In this document: positions 18,315 to 27,360 of the stretch, one piece after another | Layout of the letters: every line of letters starts with the position of its first letter | How positions within the stretch are numbered: position 1 is the first letter of the stretch | Assembly (NCBI RefSeq): GCF_000800255.1 | Contig: NZ_CP009747.1 | Coordinates: forward strand, 682,001-746,000 | Source: Pseudomonas parafulva | GTDB taxonomy: Bacteria; Pseudomonadota; Gammaproteobacteria; Pseudomonadales; Pseudomonadaceae | Direction of reading: 5' to 3' | Length of the DNA: 64,000 bases | Program-made: the position numbers and the translations under genes | Notes under the pieces: generated by a model | What the model was told of the DNA's origin: nothing | The model's input: the letters and a program-made list of their open reading frames with translations, nothing else | Databases searched by the model: none

Positions 18315-19088
18315 ATGACCATTGATTTTCACGATGCTTCCAACAGGCACACCTATGCGACGCGCGAGGCGTCGGACAGCTGGTCTGTCGCCATGACTGC
18401 CCTGCTTGATCCGATGGGCATGCACGTCGTGGACATCGGATGCGGCGGTGGGATCTATTCCACCGCTTGGAAAAAACTGGGCGCCGCGCAGGTCACTGGC
18501 GTGGATTTTTCGCAGCAGATGCTTGAGTGTGCACGTGAGCGCACGTCGCACATCAGCGGCCTCACCTTCGAGCAGGGCGAGGCCTCCAGTACCGGTTTGC
18601 CCGCAGGTGCGTTCGACCTGGTGTTCGAGCGTGCCTTGATTCATCACCTGGATGACTACGCGGGCTGCTTCGCCGAAGCGCGCCGTCTGATGCGCGATGA
18701 CGGCATCCTGCTGGTGCAGGATCGCACCGCGGAGGATGTGGCACAGCCGGCATCTGCCGAGCATCTGCGCGGCTACTTCTTCGAGAAATTTCCTCACCTG
18801 CGCGCTCTGGAAGCGCAACGACGTCCTGATCCAAACACGGTCGCCTGCGCGTTGCGCAACGCAGGCCTGCGCCTGGAGCGTGTCCAGAGCCTATGGGAAA
18901 CGCGGCGACGCTACGACGCGTTCGACGCGTATGCCCAAGAGCTCGCCGCACGCACGGGGCGCTCCATCCTGCACGCCCTGAGCGATGACCAATTACAGGA
19001 GCTGATCACCTACATCCGTGCTCGAGTGCCTGCTGGCGCTCTGGTCGAGCGCGATCGCTGGACGCTGTGGCTGGCCCGACGTGCATGA
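18315..19088 (+). CDS. Class I SAM-dependent methyltransferase
   Basis: A 257-residue methyltransferase of the UbiE/Methyltransf_11 type. Motif I is VVDIGCGGGIYST (near residues 36-48), the acidic ribose-binding residue is in VTGVDFSQQML, and the post-I region FDLVFERALIHHLDD resembles motif II. A strong AAAGGAG site precedes the ATG. The acceptor cannot be deduced. It is probably controlled by the divergent LysR gene; the gene downstream is convergent, so it is likely transcribed alone. Confidence 0.85.
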   Translation: MTIDFHDASNRHTYATREASDSWSVAMTALLDPMGMHVVDIGCGGGIYSTAWKKLGAAQVTGVDFSQQMLECARERTSHISGLTFEQGEASSTGLPAGAFDLVFERALIHHLDDYAGCFAEARRLMRDDGILLVQDRTAEDVAQPASAEHLRGYFFEKFPHLRALEAQRRPDPNTVACALRNAGLRLERVQSLWETRRRYDAFDAYAQELAARTGRSILHALSDDQLQELITYIRARVPAGALVERDRWTLWLARRA

Positions 19089-19190
19089 ATCCTCACCCAC
19101 TGTTTCTCACCGTCCTCAAGGACGAACGATCATGGCTACCTTTATCGATCCTGCCGACGCCGTACTGCTCGATCACCCTCGCAGCAGACG

Positions 19191-19233
19191 AAAAAAAGCG
19201 GAAAGCGCCGGATGGGGTTCGGCACTTCCCGCT
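19191..19233 (-). terminator. Rho-independent terminator of the porin gene
   Basis: On the minus strand a 14-bp stem with two mismatches (arms 19197-19210 and 19220-19233) is followed by seven T residues, 24 bp after the porin stop. This is a textbook intrinsic terminator for the gene at 19257-20501. Confidence 0.85.
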
Positions 19234-19256
19234 GAGCTACGCAGGGGAGCGTTCGG

Positions 19257-20501
19257 TTAGAACTTGGCTTCCAGGTCGACCTGCAGGGTATCGACGTCTG
19301 CATCGGTGTTCGGCAGTTGCGAACGGTCGGTCTTGGCCATCAGATAGGCTGCGCCGACGGCGAAGTTCTTGTCGATCTCGTAGCCGACCTTGAACTTGTG
19401 ACCGCGAGCACCGGTGAAGCCGTTACCGAAGTCCGAATCGGTGAAGGCGCTGACCACGGCGTTACGCTGCACGTCGCGGTAGTTGTAGTCCATGCTCCAG
19501 GCACCGACCTTGGTCTTCAGACCGGCCAACCAACCTTTGTCTTCGCCGTCGGTGCTTTCGGTGTTCTTGACGAACTGACCGTAGGCGGCCAACGGGATGG
19601 CGAAGCCGGTGAAGTCGATCTGACCGAAACCTTCGACCAGGTTGAACTCGTTGGTGGTGTTGCCGAACTGGCGCAGGGCCGCCGATTCCTTGTCGTTGTC
19701 ATAGCCGTAGACACTGCCGCCGACGGTGAGCTTGAGGGTATCGGCTGGCGCGAAGCGAGCACCCAACTGACCGTGGTACAGCTGAGCGTCGTGCTTGAAC
19801 TGCACGCCGTCGCCGTCGACGTTGTCCTTGAGCATGTAGTGACCGGCGCTGCCGAACAGTTCGGTGCCGCCCAGGTTGGTCTTGTAGGTGACGGCCACGC
19901 CTTCGGGGTTCAGGTCGCTGTCCCAGATGATGTCGCCCATGCTCACCCACGGCTGCTGCATCTTGCCGCCGATCAGGTGCAGGTTGGGGATGGCGGTGGG
20001 GTGCCAGTCGAGGTAGGCCAGGTCGACCCACAGGGATTTCTTCTCGAAGTAGTTGTCCAGGCTCTGGTTGGTGGAGCGGCCGTCGGCGCTGCTGCCGGTG
20101 GCGATACGCACGCCAGCGTCGACCTGCGGGTTGATCTCGCTGTAGAAGCCAACACGGGCGCGAACGCGTTCGCGGTCCTGGTTGCCACTGCCGCTGCGTG
20201 GGTTGTCGACGTTGACGTCTTCGTAGCGCAGGCGCACATCGCCCTTGATCTGGGTCTTGGCAGCCCAGGCGACTTTCTGTTCGAAGGAGCTCAGGCGATC
20301 GGCCTGGGCTTTCTGGTCGACCTTTTCCTTGGTTTCTTTTGCCAGGTCGGCCTGCAGTTCGCTGTACTGCGCCTGGTTGATCGAGCCATTGGCGCGGAGC
20401 ATTTCGAGCAGCTTGGCGTCGACTGCAGCACTGGCCGGGGCGCTCAGTGCCAGCATCATGCCGGTGAGGCTAACTCCGGTAAGTGTAGAAACAAGACGCA
20501 T
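19257..20501 (-). CDS. Putative outer-membrane porin (Porin_5-like)
   Basis: A 414-residue precursor. The signal peptide ends near ASAAVDAK (residue 26). A short polar, coiled-coil-like stretch (about 35-75, rich in Q, E and K) is followed by a beta-barrel pattern of alternating residues beginning IKGDVRLRYEDVNVD and ending on Phe (DLEAKF), the usual outer-membrane assembly signal. Porins of this class occur in Pseudomonas with unknown solute. It is monocistronic with its own terminator. OprD-family assignment is less likely because the N-terminal coil and barrel motifs differ. Confidence 0.8.
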   Translation of the reverse strand: MRLVSTLTGVSLTGMMLALSAPASAAVDAKLLEMLRANGSINQAQYSELQADLAKETKEKVDQKAQADRLSSFEQKVAWAAKTQIKGDVRLRYEDVNVDNPRSGSGNQDRERVRARVGFYSEINPQVDAGVRIATGSSADGRSTNQSLDNYFEKKSLWVDLAYLDWHPTAIPNLHLIGGKMQQPWVSMGDIIWDSDLNPEGVAVTYKTNLGGTELFGSAGHYMLKDNVDGDGVQFKHDAQLYHGQLGARFAPADTLKLTVGGSVYGYDNDKESAALRQFGNTTNEFNLVEGFGQIDFTGFAIPLAAYGQFVKNTESTDGEDKGWLAGLKTKVGAWSMDYNYRDVQRNAVVSAFTDSDFGNGFTGARGHKFKVGYEIDKNFAVGAAYLMAKTDRSQLPNTDADVDTLQVDLEAKF

Positions 20502-20765
20502 AAGGTTCTCCCTGTTGAAAAGGTGTGGGGAGGCCCGTGTACGCCTCGCCCCGAGTTGGCATGTCGACGGAAAGTGCCTGGCTAGACAGGTTCTTGGCTT
20601 TCCGAAAACAGGCGCAAGTATTGCGGGGGCGGATGACAGAATAATGTCTTTTTGATGGCGCTGCGGTTAAGTCAGCTAACCTTTGGCTATAAGCGAAATC
20701 GTCATAATTTGAGCGAATCGACGCCTTTGGCGATACTGGCCGCTTGTGTCCAGGGAGTCGACGTC

Positions 20766-21893
20766 GTGACCAGCCTCTACAGTCTTGCCCACCTGCGCGA
20801 CCTTGCGGCGCCGCAGTGGGACGCGCTGGTGCCTGCCGGCCAGCCCTTTCTGCGCCATGCGTTTCTCAGCGCCCTCGAAGACAGCGGCAGCGTCAGCCCG
20901 CAGACCGGCTGGGCCGCCGAGCATCTGGTGCTGGAGCGCGACGGCCAAGTGCGCGCCGTGCTGCCGGCGTACCGCAAATGGCATTCGTTCGGCGAGTACG
21001 TGTTCGACCACGGCTGGGCAGAGGCCTGCGAGCGCGCCGGCATCGCCTATTACCCCAAGCTGCTCGGCGCGGTGCCGTTCAGCCCGGTGAGTGGGCCGCG
21101 CTTGCTCAGTGCCGAGCCGGCCGATGCTTCACTGCTGTTGCAGGCCTTGCCCGAGTACCTGGTCAAGGGCGAACTGTCCGGGGCGCATATCAATTTCACC
21201 GACAGCGCCCTGGACCAGCAGATGATGGGGCAGCCTGGGTGGATGGAGCGCCTGGGTTGCCAGTTCCATTGGCGCAACCGGGGCTACCGCGATTTCCAGG
21301 ACTTCCTCGACACCCTGGCCTCGCGCAAGCGCAAGCAGATACGCAAGGAGCGCGAGCAGGTGGCCGGGCAGGGCATCGACTTCCATTGGCTGCGTGGCGA
21401 TGAACTGGACCCGGTGCGCTGGGACTTCGTCTATCGCTGCTACGCCAACACCTACGCGGTGCGCCGCCGCGCACCCTACCTGACCCGTGAATTCTTCAGC
21501 CTGCTGGCCGAGCGCATGCCCGAGGCGCTGCGGGTGGTGATCGCCCGGCAGAACGGGCGCGACGTAGCCATGGCCTTGAGCCTGGTGGGCGGCGACAGCC
21601 TGTATGGTCGCTACTGGGGCTGCCTGGATGAGTTCGACCGGCTGCACTTCGAAACCTGTTTCTACCAAGGCATGGACTACGCCATCGCACACGGTCTGCA
21701 ACGTTTCGACGCCGGCGCCCAGGGCGAACACAAGCTGATCCGAGGCTTCGAGCCGGTACTGACACGCTCCTGGCATTACCTGCGTCACCCCGGTCTGCGC
21801 CGAGCGGTGGACGAATTTTTGCAGCAGGAGCGCGACGGGGTCAGGGCGTACGCCGAGCAGGCGCGCGAGATGCTGCCGTATCGGCGAGGTTGA
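20766..21893 (+). CDS. FemAB-like/GNAT-fold acyltransferase (DUF482 family)
   Basis: A 375-residue protein of the family annotated as peptidoglycan biosynthesis/recognition (FemAB_like). Recognisable blocks include FLRHAFLSALEDSGSV, the basic helix SRKRKQIRKEREQV, VYRCYANTYAVRRRAPYLT and the GNAT-like end FDAGAQGEHKLIRGFEP. The true substrate of this widespread proteobacterial family is not established. A GTG start at 20766 with an AGGGAG site was chosen; the frame runs open upstream for 38 codons without support. It is convergent with the ABC exporter, with a REP pair between. Confidence 0.75.
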   Translation: MTSLYSLAHLRDLAAPQWDALVPAGQPFLRHAFLSALEDSGSVSPQTGWAAEHLVLERDGQVRAVLPAYRKWHSFGEYVFDHGWAEACERAGIAYYPKLLGAVPFSPVSGPRLLSAEPADASLLLQALPEYLVKGELSGAHINFTDSALDQQMMGQPGWMERLGCQFHWRNRGYRDFQDFLDTLASRKRKQIRKEREQVAGQGIDFHWLRGDELDPVRWDFVYRCYANTYAVRRRAPYLTREFFSLLAERMPEALRVVIARQNGRDVAMALSLVGGDSLYGRYWGCLDEFDRLHFETCFYQGMDYAIAHGLQRFDAGAQGEHKLIRGFEPVLTRSWHYLRHPGLRRAVDEFLQQERDGVRAYAEQAREMLPYRRG

Positions 21894-21905
21894 GTGGGGT
21901 TTGTG

Positions 21906-21973
21906 CCGGCCCTATCGCGGGGCAAGCCCGCTCCCACACCTGTGGGAGCGGGCTTGTCCCGCGATAGGGCCGG
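21906..21973. repeat. Paired REP element (BIME-like hairpin)
   Basis: A near-perfect inverted repeat: CCGGCCCTATCGCGG GGCAAGCCCGCTCCCAC and its reverse complement around a few central bases. The AAGCCCGCTCCCAC core is the classical P. putida REP sequence. It sits between convergent stops, where such pairs act as terminators and mRNA-stabilising structures. Confidence 0.9.
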
Positions 21974-21983
21974 TTAGAACCCC

Positions 21984-23816
21984 TCAATCCACGCCGACGA
22001 ACCCGCCTGTCTGGTGATGCCACAGCCGCGCATACAGACCCCGCTGCGCCAGCAACTCGGCATGGCTGCCGCTTTCGACGATGCCCCCCTGCTCCAGCAC
22101 CACCAGCCGGTCCATGCGCGCGATGGTCGACAGGCGGTGGGCGATGGCGATGACCGTCTTGCCCTGCATCAGCGTCTCCAGGCTTTCCTGGATCGCCGCC
22201 TCCACCTCCGAGTCCAGCGCCGAGGTGGCTTCGTCCATGATCAGGATCGGCGCGTTCTTCAGCAGCACCCGCGCAATGGCGATGCGCTGACGCTGGCCGC
22301 CGGACAGCTTGACCCCGCGCTCGCCCACATGGGCATCGAAGCCGGTACGGCCCTGGGCATCGGACAATTGCGGGATGAACGCGTCGGCACGGGCGCCGCG
22401 CACCGCCTCCCAGACCTCTTCCTCGCTCGCCTCCGGTCGCCCGTACAGCAGGTTCTCGCGGATCGAGCGGTGCAGCAGCGAGGTGTCCTGGGTGATCATG
22501 CCGATCTGCGCCCGCAGGCTGGCCTGGTTGACCTGGGCGATGTCCTGGCCGTCGATCAGAATGCGTCCGCCCTGCACGTCGTACAGGCGCAGCAGCAGGT
22601 TCACCAAGGTGGATTTGCCCGCCCCGGACGGCCCGATCAGACCGATCTTCTCGCCCGGACGAATGTCCAGGGTCAGCCCTTCGAGCACCTTGCTGCCCTT
22701 GCCGTAATGGAAGTCCACGTTGTCGAAACGTACGGCGCCGCGCTCGACCTTCAGCGCCGGGGCGTTCGGCGCGTCGGTGACGGTCACCGGCTGGGCGATG
22801 GTCTGCAGACCGTCCTGAACCATGCCGATGTTCTCGAAGATGCCGTTGACCACCCACATGATCCAGCCGGACATGTTGACGATGCGGATCACCAGGCCGG
22901 TGGCCAGGGCGATGGCGCCGACGCTGATCAGCGACTGGCTCCACAGCCACAGCGCCAGGCCGGTGGTGGCCACCACCAGCAGGCCGTTCAGCGTGGTGAT
23001 CACCACGTCCATGCTGGTGATCACCCGCGACGCCAGTTGGGTCTTCTCGGTCTGCTCGGAGATCGCCTCGCGGGCGTACTGCTGTTCGTGGTCGGTGTGG
23101 GCGAACAGCTTGAGGGTGGCGATGTTGGTGTAGCCATCGACGATGCGCCCCATCAGCTTGGAGCGCGCGTCGGAGGACACCACCGAGCGCTCTTTGACCC
23201 GCGGCACGTAGTACCACAGTGCGGCGATGTAGCCGAAGATCCACGCCAGCAGCGGAATCATCAGCCGCCAGTCGGCCTCGGCGAACAGCACCAGCGAACT
23301 GACCGCGTAGATCAGCACGTGCCACAGCGCATCCACCGCCTGCACTGCTGAATCGCGCAGCGAGTTGCCGGTCTGCATGATGCGCTGGGCGATGCGCCCG
23401 GCGAAGTCGCTCTGGAAGAAGTTCAGGCTCTGCTTGAGCACGTAGCTGTGGTTCTGCCAGCGGATCAGGCTGGTCATCCCCGGGTTGATGGTCTGGTGCA
23501 CCAGCAGGTCGTGCAGGCCGAAGAACACCGGCCGCAGCACCAGCACCACCACCAGCATCCAGATCAGCTCGCCGCTGTGGTCGCTGAAGAAGTGGACGTT
23601 GGGGGTGCCCTGGGCCAGGTCGATGATGCGGCTCAGGTAGCTGAACAGTGCCACCTCGATCAGCGAGGCGATGAGGCCGACCACCAGCAGGGCGAGGAAG
23701 CTCGGCCATACCTGGCGCAGGTAGTACAGGTAGAACGGCCAGACCGTGCTTGGCGGCGCCTCGCTGGGCGCCTCACGGAAGATGTCGATCAGTTGCTCGA
23801 AACGGCGGTACAGCAT
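21984..23816 (-). CDS. ABC transporter, fused permease and ATPase (MsbA/MDR-like exporter)
   Basis: A 610-residue half-transporter. The N-terminal transmembrane domain (about residues 25-330, six predicted spans) is followed by a nucleotide-binding domain with Walker A GPSGAGKSTLVNLL, signature VKLSGGQRQRIAIAR, Walker B ILIMDEATSALD and the H-loop AIAHRLSTI. It works as a homodimeric inner-membrane exporter; the substrate is unknown. It lies downstream of ppiA on the same strand with a 55-bp gap and may be partly co-transcribed. Confidence 0.92.
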   Translation of the reverse strand: MLYRRFEQLIDIFREAPSEAPPSTVWPFYLYYLRQVWPSFLALLVVGLIASLIEVALFSYLSRIIDLAQGTPNVHFFSDHSGELIWMLVVVLVLRPVFFGLHDLLVHQTINPGMTSLIRWQNHSYVLKQSLNFFQSDFAGRIAQRIMQTGNSLRDSAVQAVDALWHVLIYAVSSLVLFAEADWRLMIPLLAWIFGYIAALWYYVPRVKERSVVSSDARSKLMGRIVDGYTNIATLKLFAHTDHEQQYAREAISEQTEKTQLASRVITSMDVVITTLNGLLVVATTGLALWLWSQSLISVGAIALATGLVIRIVNMSGWIMWVVNGIFENIGMVQDGLQTIAQPVTVTDAPNAPALKVERGAVRFDNVDFHYGKGSKVLEGLTLDIRPGEKIGLIGPSGAGKSTLVNLLLRLYDVQGGRILIDGQDIAQVNQASLRAQIGMITQDTSLLHRSIRENLLYGRPEASEEEVWEAVRGARADAFIPQLSDAQGRTGFDAHVGERGVKLSGGQRQRIAIARVLLKNAPILIMDEATSALDSEVEAAIQESLETLMQGKTVIAIAHRLSTIARMDRLVVLEQGGIVESGSHAELLAQRGLYARLWHHQTGGFVGVD

Positions 23817-23871
23817 GGGTACTCCTGTCGGTCTCGCGCACAGAGGGCGTCACCTCCCGTGAGACCTGCGA

Positions 23872-24429
23872 TCAATCGATACGTTTGGCCGACTTGATGA
23901 AGACCGGATTGGCAGGCACGTCGCGCATGCCTTTCTTCACGGTGGTCGGCGAGTTGACGATCTGGTCGACCACTTCCATGCCTTGGGTGACCTTGCCGAA
24001 TACGGCATAGCCCGCATCGCGGCCTGGGTTGAGGAAGTCATTGTCGGCGACGTTGATGAAGAATTGGCTGGTGGCCGAGTTCGGGTTCGAGGTGCGCGCC
24101 ATCGACAGGGTGCCGCGGGTGTTCTGCAGGCCGTTACTGGCTTCGTTCCTGATCGGATCCTGGGTGTCCTTCTGCACCATCTGTTCGGTGAAGCCGCCGC
24201 CTTGGACCATGAAGCCCGGAATCACGCGGTGGAAGATCGTGTTGTTGTAGAAACCGCTGTCCACGTAGCTCAGGAAGTTCTTGGTACTGACGGGCGCTTT
24301 TTCCGCGTTCAATTCGATGGTGACCTGGCCGAGGCTGGTGTCCAGGAGCACGTGAGGGGTTTTGTCGGACGCCATGACGCTGGTGGCGAAGGCGACCGAG
24401 CAGGCAGTGAGCAGGAGTTTCTTCAGCAT
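23872..24429 (-). CDS. ppiA: Periplasmic cyclophilin-type peptidyl-prolyl isomerase
   Basis: A 185-residue cyclophilin with a signal peptide ([20 protein letters not shown]). The core motifs are [29 protein letters not shown] and [17 protein letters not shown], which include the catalytic Arg and the Phe/Gln of the proline pocket. It catalyses cis-trans isomerisation of prolyl bonds in secreted proteins. The start at 24429 follows AAGGAA and overlaps the end of the upstream hydrolase gene by 7 bp, indicating an operon. Confidence 0.93.
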   Translation of the reverse strand: MLKKLLLTACSVAFATSVMASDKTPHVLLDTSLGQVTIELNAEKAPVSTKNFLSYVDSGFYNNTIFHRVIPGFMVQGGGFTEQMVQKDTQDPIRNEASNGLQNTRGTLSMARTSNPNSATSQFFINVADNDFLNPGRDAGYAVFGKVTQGMEVVDQIVNSPTTVKKGMRDVPANPVFIKSAKRID

Positions 24430-25235
24430 GGGCGCGATGTTCCTTGAGGGGGAAAATGGGCTGCGAGAAAGCGCAGCAGGGTCTGGTTGAAGACCTCGGG
24501 TTGATCCAGCGGCGTAGCGTGCCGCGAATCCTCGATGACCGCCAGCGTCGCATGGGGCATCAGGGCGACGTAGCGTTGCTTGTGCTGCACCGGGGTGTAG
24601 TCGTGGTCGGCGGCGATCACCAGGGTCGGACACTCGATGGCGCCGATGCGTTCCTGCACGCCCCAGCCGACGATGGCGTCGAAACTCTTGAGGTAGGCGC
24701 GCTTGTCGTTGCGCGCCCAGCGCTGGGCCATGCTGCGGCGCAGCGCGGCCTGTTCAGGCTTGGGAAACAGGCGCGCGGCCAGGCCCTGGCCGACCGTTTC
24801 GACACTGAGCAGGCGCGCCAGGCTCCAGCGCTTGGCCCACCACAGCCAGTGTTCCAGGCTGCGCCGCTTGACCTCGGGCGCGCTGTTGACGATGCACAGG
24901 CTGCGCAGCCATTGCGGGTGATCGACGGCGAACTGGAAGCCGACCATGCCGCCCATGGAGAGGCCGACGACATGTACCGGGCCACAGCCCAGGTGCTGGA
25001 GCAGCGCCAGCAGGTCGTCGCTGAAGGTGGCGATGCGGTAGCCGCTGCGGGGTTTGGCCGACTGCCCGTGGCCGCGCAGGTCCATCAGGATCACCTGGTA
25101 GTGCCGGCTCAGCACCGGTACTTGCCGCTCCCAATCCTGGCTGCTCGAACCGAGCCCGTGCAGCAGCACCAGCGGTTCGCCCTGGCCGTGCACCTCGTAG
25201 TGCAGACGGCATCCAGCGTGTTCGAAACGGGCCAT
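24423..25235 (-). CDS. Alpha/beta hydrolase
   Basis: A 270-residue hydrolase with the oxyanion motif [14 protein letters not shown], nucleophile elbow GLSMGG, acid in IAADHDYTP and histidine in [10 protein letters not shown]. The closest recognised pattern is the 3-oxoadipate enol-lactonase/esterase group, but no aromatic pathway genes are near, so the substrate is left open. The start at 25235 was taken as the first ATG with a family-like N-terminus ([16 protein letters not shown]). It is 13 bp downstream of the LysR stop and overlaps ppiA. Confidence 0.82.
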   Translation of the reverse strand: MARFEHAGCRLHYEVHGQGEPLVLLHGLGSSSQDWERQVPVLSRHYQVILMDLRGHGQSAKPRSGYRIATFSDDLLALLQHLGCGPVHVVGLSMGGMVGFQFAVDHPQWLRSLCIVNSAPEVKRRSLEHWLWWAKRWSLARLLSVETVGQGLAARLFPKPEQAALRRSMAQRWARNDKRAYLKSFDAIVGWGVQERIGAIECPTLVIAADHDYTPVQHKQRYVALMPHATLAVIEDSRHATPLDQPEVFNQTLLRFLAAHFPPQGTSRPC

Positions 25236-25248
25236 GGCCGAGGTCCTC

Positions 25249-26172
25249 TCAGGCTTGTGCGGGGGCGGCGAAGGGCACGTCCAGCGGCGCGGTGTCGAAG
25301 TTGCGCAGCAACTCGATGAGGATCTGCGTAGCCGGGCCCAGGGCCTTTTCCTTGCTCGCGTAAAGGTAGAACAGCGGATGACGACTGCCACCCTGATCCA
25401 GCGGCAACGGCTTGAGCAGACCTTCCTCGAGTTCGCGCTCGATCATGTGCCGCGGCAGCCAGGCGAAACCCAGTCCGCTGCCGACGAAGGTCGCCGCCGT
25501 GCCCAGGCTGCCCACCGTCCAGCGCTGCTCGGCGCCCAGCCAGCCGACGTCGCGCGGCTGGCTGCGCCCGGAATCGCGGATCACCACCTGCAACTGGCTT
25601 TCCAGGTCCTGGAAGGTGAGTTGGCGGTTGAGCCGGTGCAGGCTGTGCTCGGGGTGGGCGACGGCGATGAACTCCACCGTGCTCAACTCGGCGCCCAGGT
25701 AGCCGGGAATGTTGAAGCTGCTGATGGCCAGGTCCGCGATGCCGTCGTGCAGCACCTCCTCGACGCCCGACAGCACTTCTTCGCGCAGCCGTACACGGCA
25801 GCCGCGGCTCTGCGGCATGAAGGCGCTCAGGGCACGCACCAGGCGGGCGCTGGGGTAGGCGGCATCGACCACCAGGCGCACTTCGGCCTCCCAGCCCTGC
25901 TCCATGTGGTGGGCCAGGTCCTCGAGTTGGCTGGCCTGCTTGACCAGTTGCCGCGAGCGGCGCAACAGCACGTCGCCGGCCTCGGTGAGCACTGCCTTGC
26001 GCCCGTCGATGCGCAGCAGCGGCACGCCAAGTTGCTCCTGCATGCGCGCCACGGTGTAGCTCACCGACGACTGCGAGCGGTGCAGGGCCTCGGCGGCCTG
26101 GGCGAAGCCGCCGTGGTCGACCACCGCCTGCAGGGTTCGCCACTGATCCAGGGTCACGCGCGGCGCTTTCAT
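25249..26172 (-). CDS. LysR-type transcriptional regulator
   Basis: A 307-residue LTTR. The helix-turn-helix region has LQAVVDHGGFAQAAEALHRS and QSSVSYTVARMQEQLG, and the effector-binding domain follows from about residue 90. An AGGAGC site precedes the ATG at 26172 well. It heads a same-strand cluster with the hydrolase and ppiA and is divergent from a small secreted protein gene 48 bp away. The target is unknown. Confidence 0.88.
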   Translation of the reverse strand: MKAPRVTLDQWRTLQAVVDHGGFAQAAEALHRSQSSVSYTVARMQEQLGVPLLRIDGRKAVLTEAGDVLLRRSRQLVKQASQLEDLAHHMEQGWEAEVRLVVDAAYPSARLVRALSAFMPQSRGCRVRLREEVLSGVEEVLHDGIADLAISSFNIPGYLGAELSTVEFIAVAHPEHSLHRLNRQLTFQDLESQLQVVIRDSGRSQPRDVGWLGAEQRWTVGSLGTAATFVGSGLGFAWLPRHMIERELEEGLLKPLPLDQGGSRHPLFYLYASKEKALGPATQILIELLRNFDTAPLDVPFAAPAQA

Positions 26173-26220
26173 GTTCGGCTCCTGTTGTCCTAAGCTGCGC
26201 ACTCTCAAGGAGCGCGCACG

Positions 26221-26535
26221 ATGAAAAAATGCCTGGCGATACTGATGTCGTTGCTGCCGATCACGGCGTTGGCCTATCCGATCGAGGTGCAGAAGCAGGT
26301 GGACGGCGTGAAGCTCGACTACACCGCCTACGACACCGCCCCTGACATCGGCAGCATCGCCCTGAACAACTATGGCCAGGTGCCTGCCGCCTGCAAGGTG
26401 ACCTTCAGGAACGGCCCCGAAGCGCCCCGTGTGCGCCGGATCAACGTGCCCGCCGGGCGAAGCGTGGACGTGACGGCGAAATTCAATCGGCAGATCATCA
26501 AGCTGCGCATCGACGTCAACTGCCAGGCGGAATGA
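26221..26535 (+). CDS. Small secreted protein of unknown function
   Basis: A 104-residue protein with a signal peptide (MKKCLAILMSLLPITALA, cut before Tyr19). The mature part is beta-rich with two cysteines (AACKVTF and DVNCQAE), and GRSVDVTAKFNRQIIKLRID suggests an immunoglobulin-like or small beta fold. Similar Pseudomonas proteins are sometimes annotated misleadingly as 3-phosphoglycerate kinase; nothing here supports kinase activity. It is divergent from the LysR gene. Confidence 0.7.
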   Translation: MKKCLAILMSLLPITALAYPIEVQKQVDGVKLDYTAYDTAPDIGSIALNNYGQVPAACKVTFRNGPEAPRVRRINVPAGRSVDVTAKFNRQIIKLRIDVNCQAE

Positions 26536-26643
26536 ACGGATTAGTCGATAGATTGCAGCGATTTTTTACGCTTTTTTATCGATAGGTCAAGCATTAGTCT
26601 CACCTCCATCGAATCGCAACCGTATTTGCCGATGGAGGCAGCC

Positions 26644-27243
26644 ATGTCCCGCGTACTGATCATCGAAAGCAGCGCCCGCCAGCAGGATTCCGTGTCTCGC
26701 CAGTTGACCCGCGAATTCACCCAGCAGTGGCAGGCCGCGCACCCGGCTGACACCCTGGCCCTGCGCGACCTGGCGCTGAACCCGGTGCCGCACCTGGATG
26801 CCGACCTGCTCGGCGGCTGGATGAAGCCCGAGGCGCAACGCAGCGCCGCCGAGGTGCAGGCGCTGCTGCGCTCCAACGAACTGACCGACGAGTTGCTGGC
26901 TGCCGACGTGCTGGTGCTGGCCGCGCCCATGTACAACTTCACCATCCCCAGCACGTTGAAGGCCTGGCTCGACCATGTGCTGCGCGCTGGCATCACCTTC
27001 AAGTACACCCCCACCGGGCCGCAAGGCCTGCTCAGCGGCAAGCGCGCCATCGTGCTGACCGCTCGCGGCGGCATTCATGCCGGCGCCAGCAGCGACCACC
27101 AGGAACCCTACCTGCGCCAGGTGATGGCGTTCATCGGCATCCACGACGTGACCTTCATCCATGCCGAAGGCCTGAACATGAGCGGCGATTTCCACGAGCA
27201 GGGCCTGAACCAGGCCAAGGCGAAACTGGCGGCGGTTGCCTGA
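26644..27243 (+). CDS. azoR: FMN-dependent NADH azoreductase
   Basis: A 199-residue flavodoxin-like protein. The FMN phosphate loop is near the N-terminus (IESSARQQDSVSRQL), the isoalloxazine loop is APMYNFTIPSTLKAWLDHVL, and the third FMN contact is TARGGIHAG. AzoR homologues reduce quinones and azo bonds with NADH. The start at 26644 follows GGAGGCAG. It ends the core block: an intrinsic terminator follows and an accessory locus begins on the other strand. Confidence 0.92.
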   Translation: MSRVLIIESSARQQDSVSRQLTREFTQQWQAAHPADTLALRDLALNPVPHLDADLLGGWMKPEAQRSAAEVQALLRSNELTDELLAADVLVLAAPMYNFTIPSTLKAWLDHVLRAGITFKYTPTGPQGLLSGKRAIVLTARGGIHAGASSDHQEPYLRQVMAFIGIHDVTFIHAEGLNMSGDFHEQGLNQAKAKLAAVA

Positions 27244-27300
27244 GACGCTGGGGCGAATCCATTCCCAACCCCTGACACCTGTTGCTCCTTTGGGTGTGTC

Positions 27301-27332
27301 AGCCCGGCCATGCACATGGCCGGGCTTTTTTT
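27301..27332 (+). terminator. Rho-independent terminator after azoR
   Basis: An AGCCCGGCCATG/CATGGCCGGGCT-type stem with a very short loop is followed by a run of seven T. It closes azoR and stands only about 30 bp from the stop of the convergent metallophore operon. Confidence 0.9.
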
Positions 27333-27360
27333 ATAGCGCTTACTGAATCGCCGCGCGCAC

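Noticed and set aside
19132..19260. Short frame starting MATFIDPADAVLLDHP after an AAGGACG element
   Set aside because: It runs through the porin terminator hairpin and its A tract, and the second half looks non-coding; possibly a remnant, not a supported gene.
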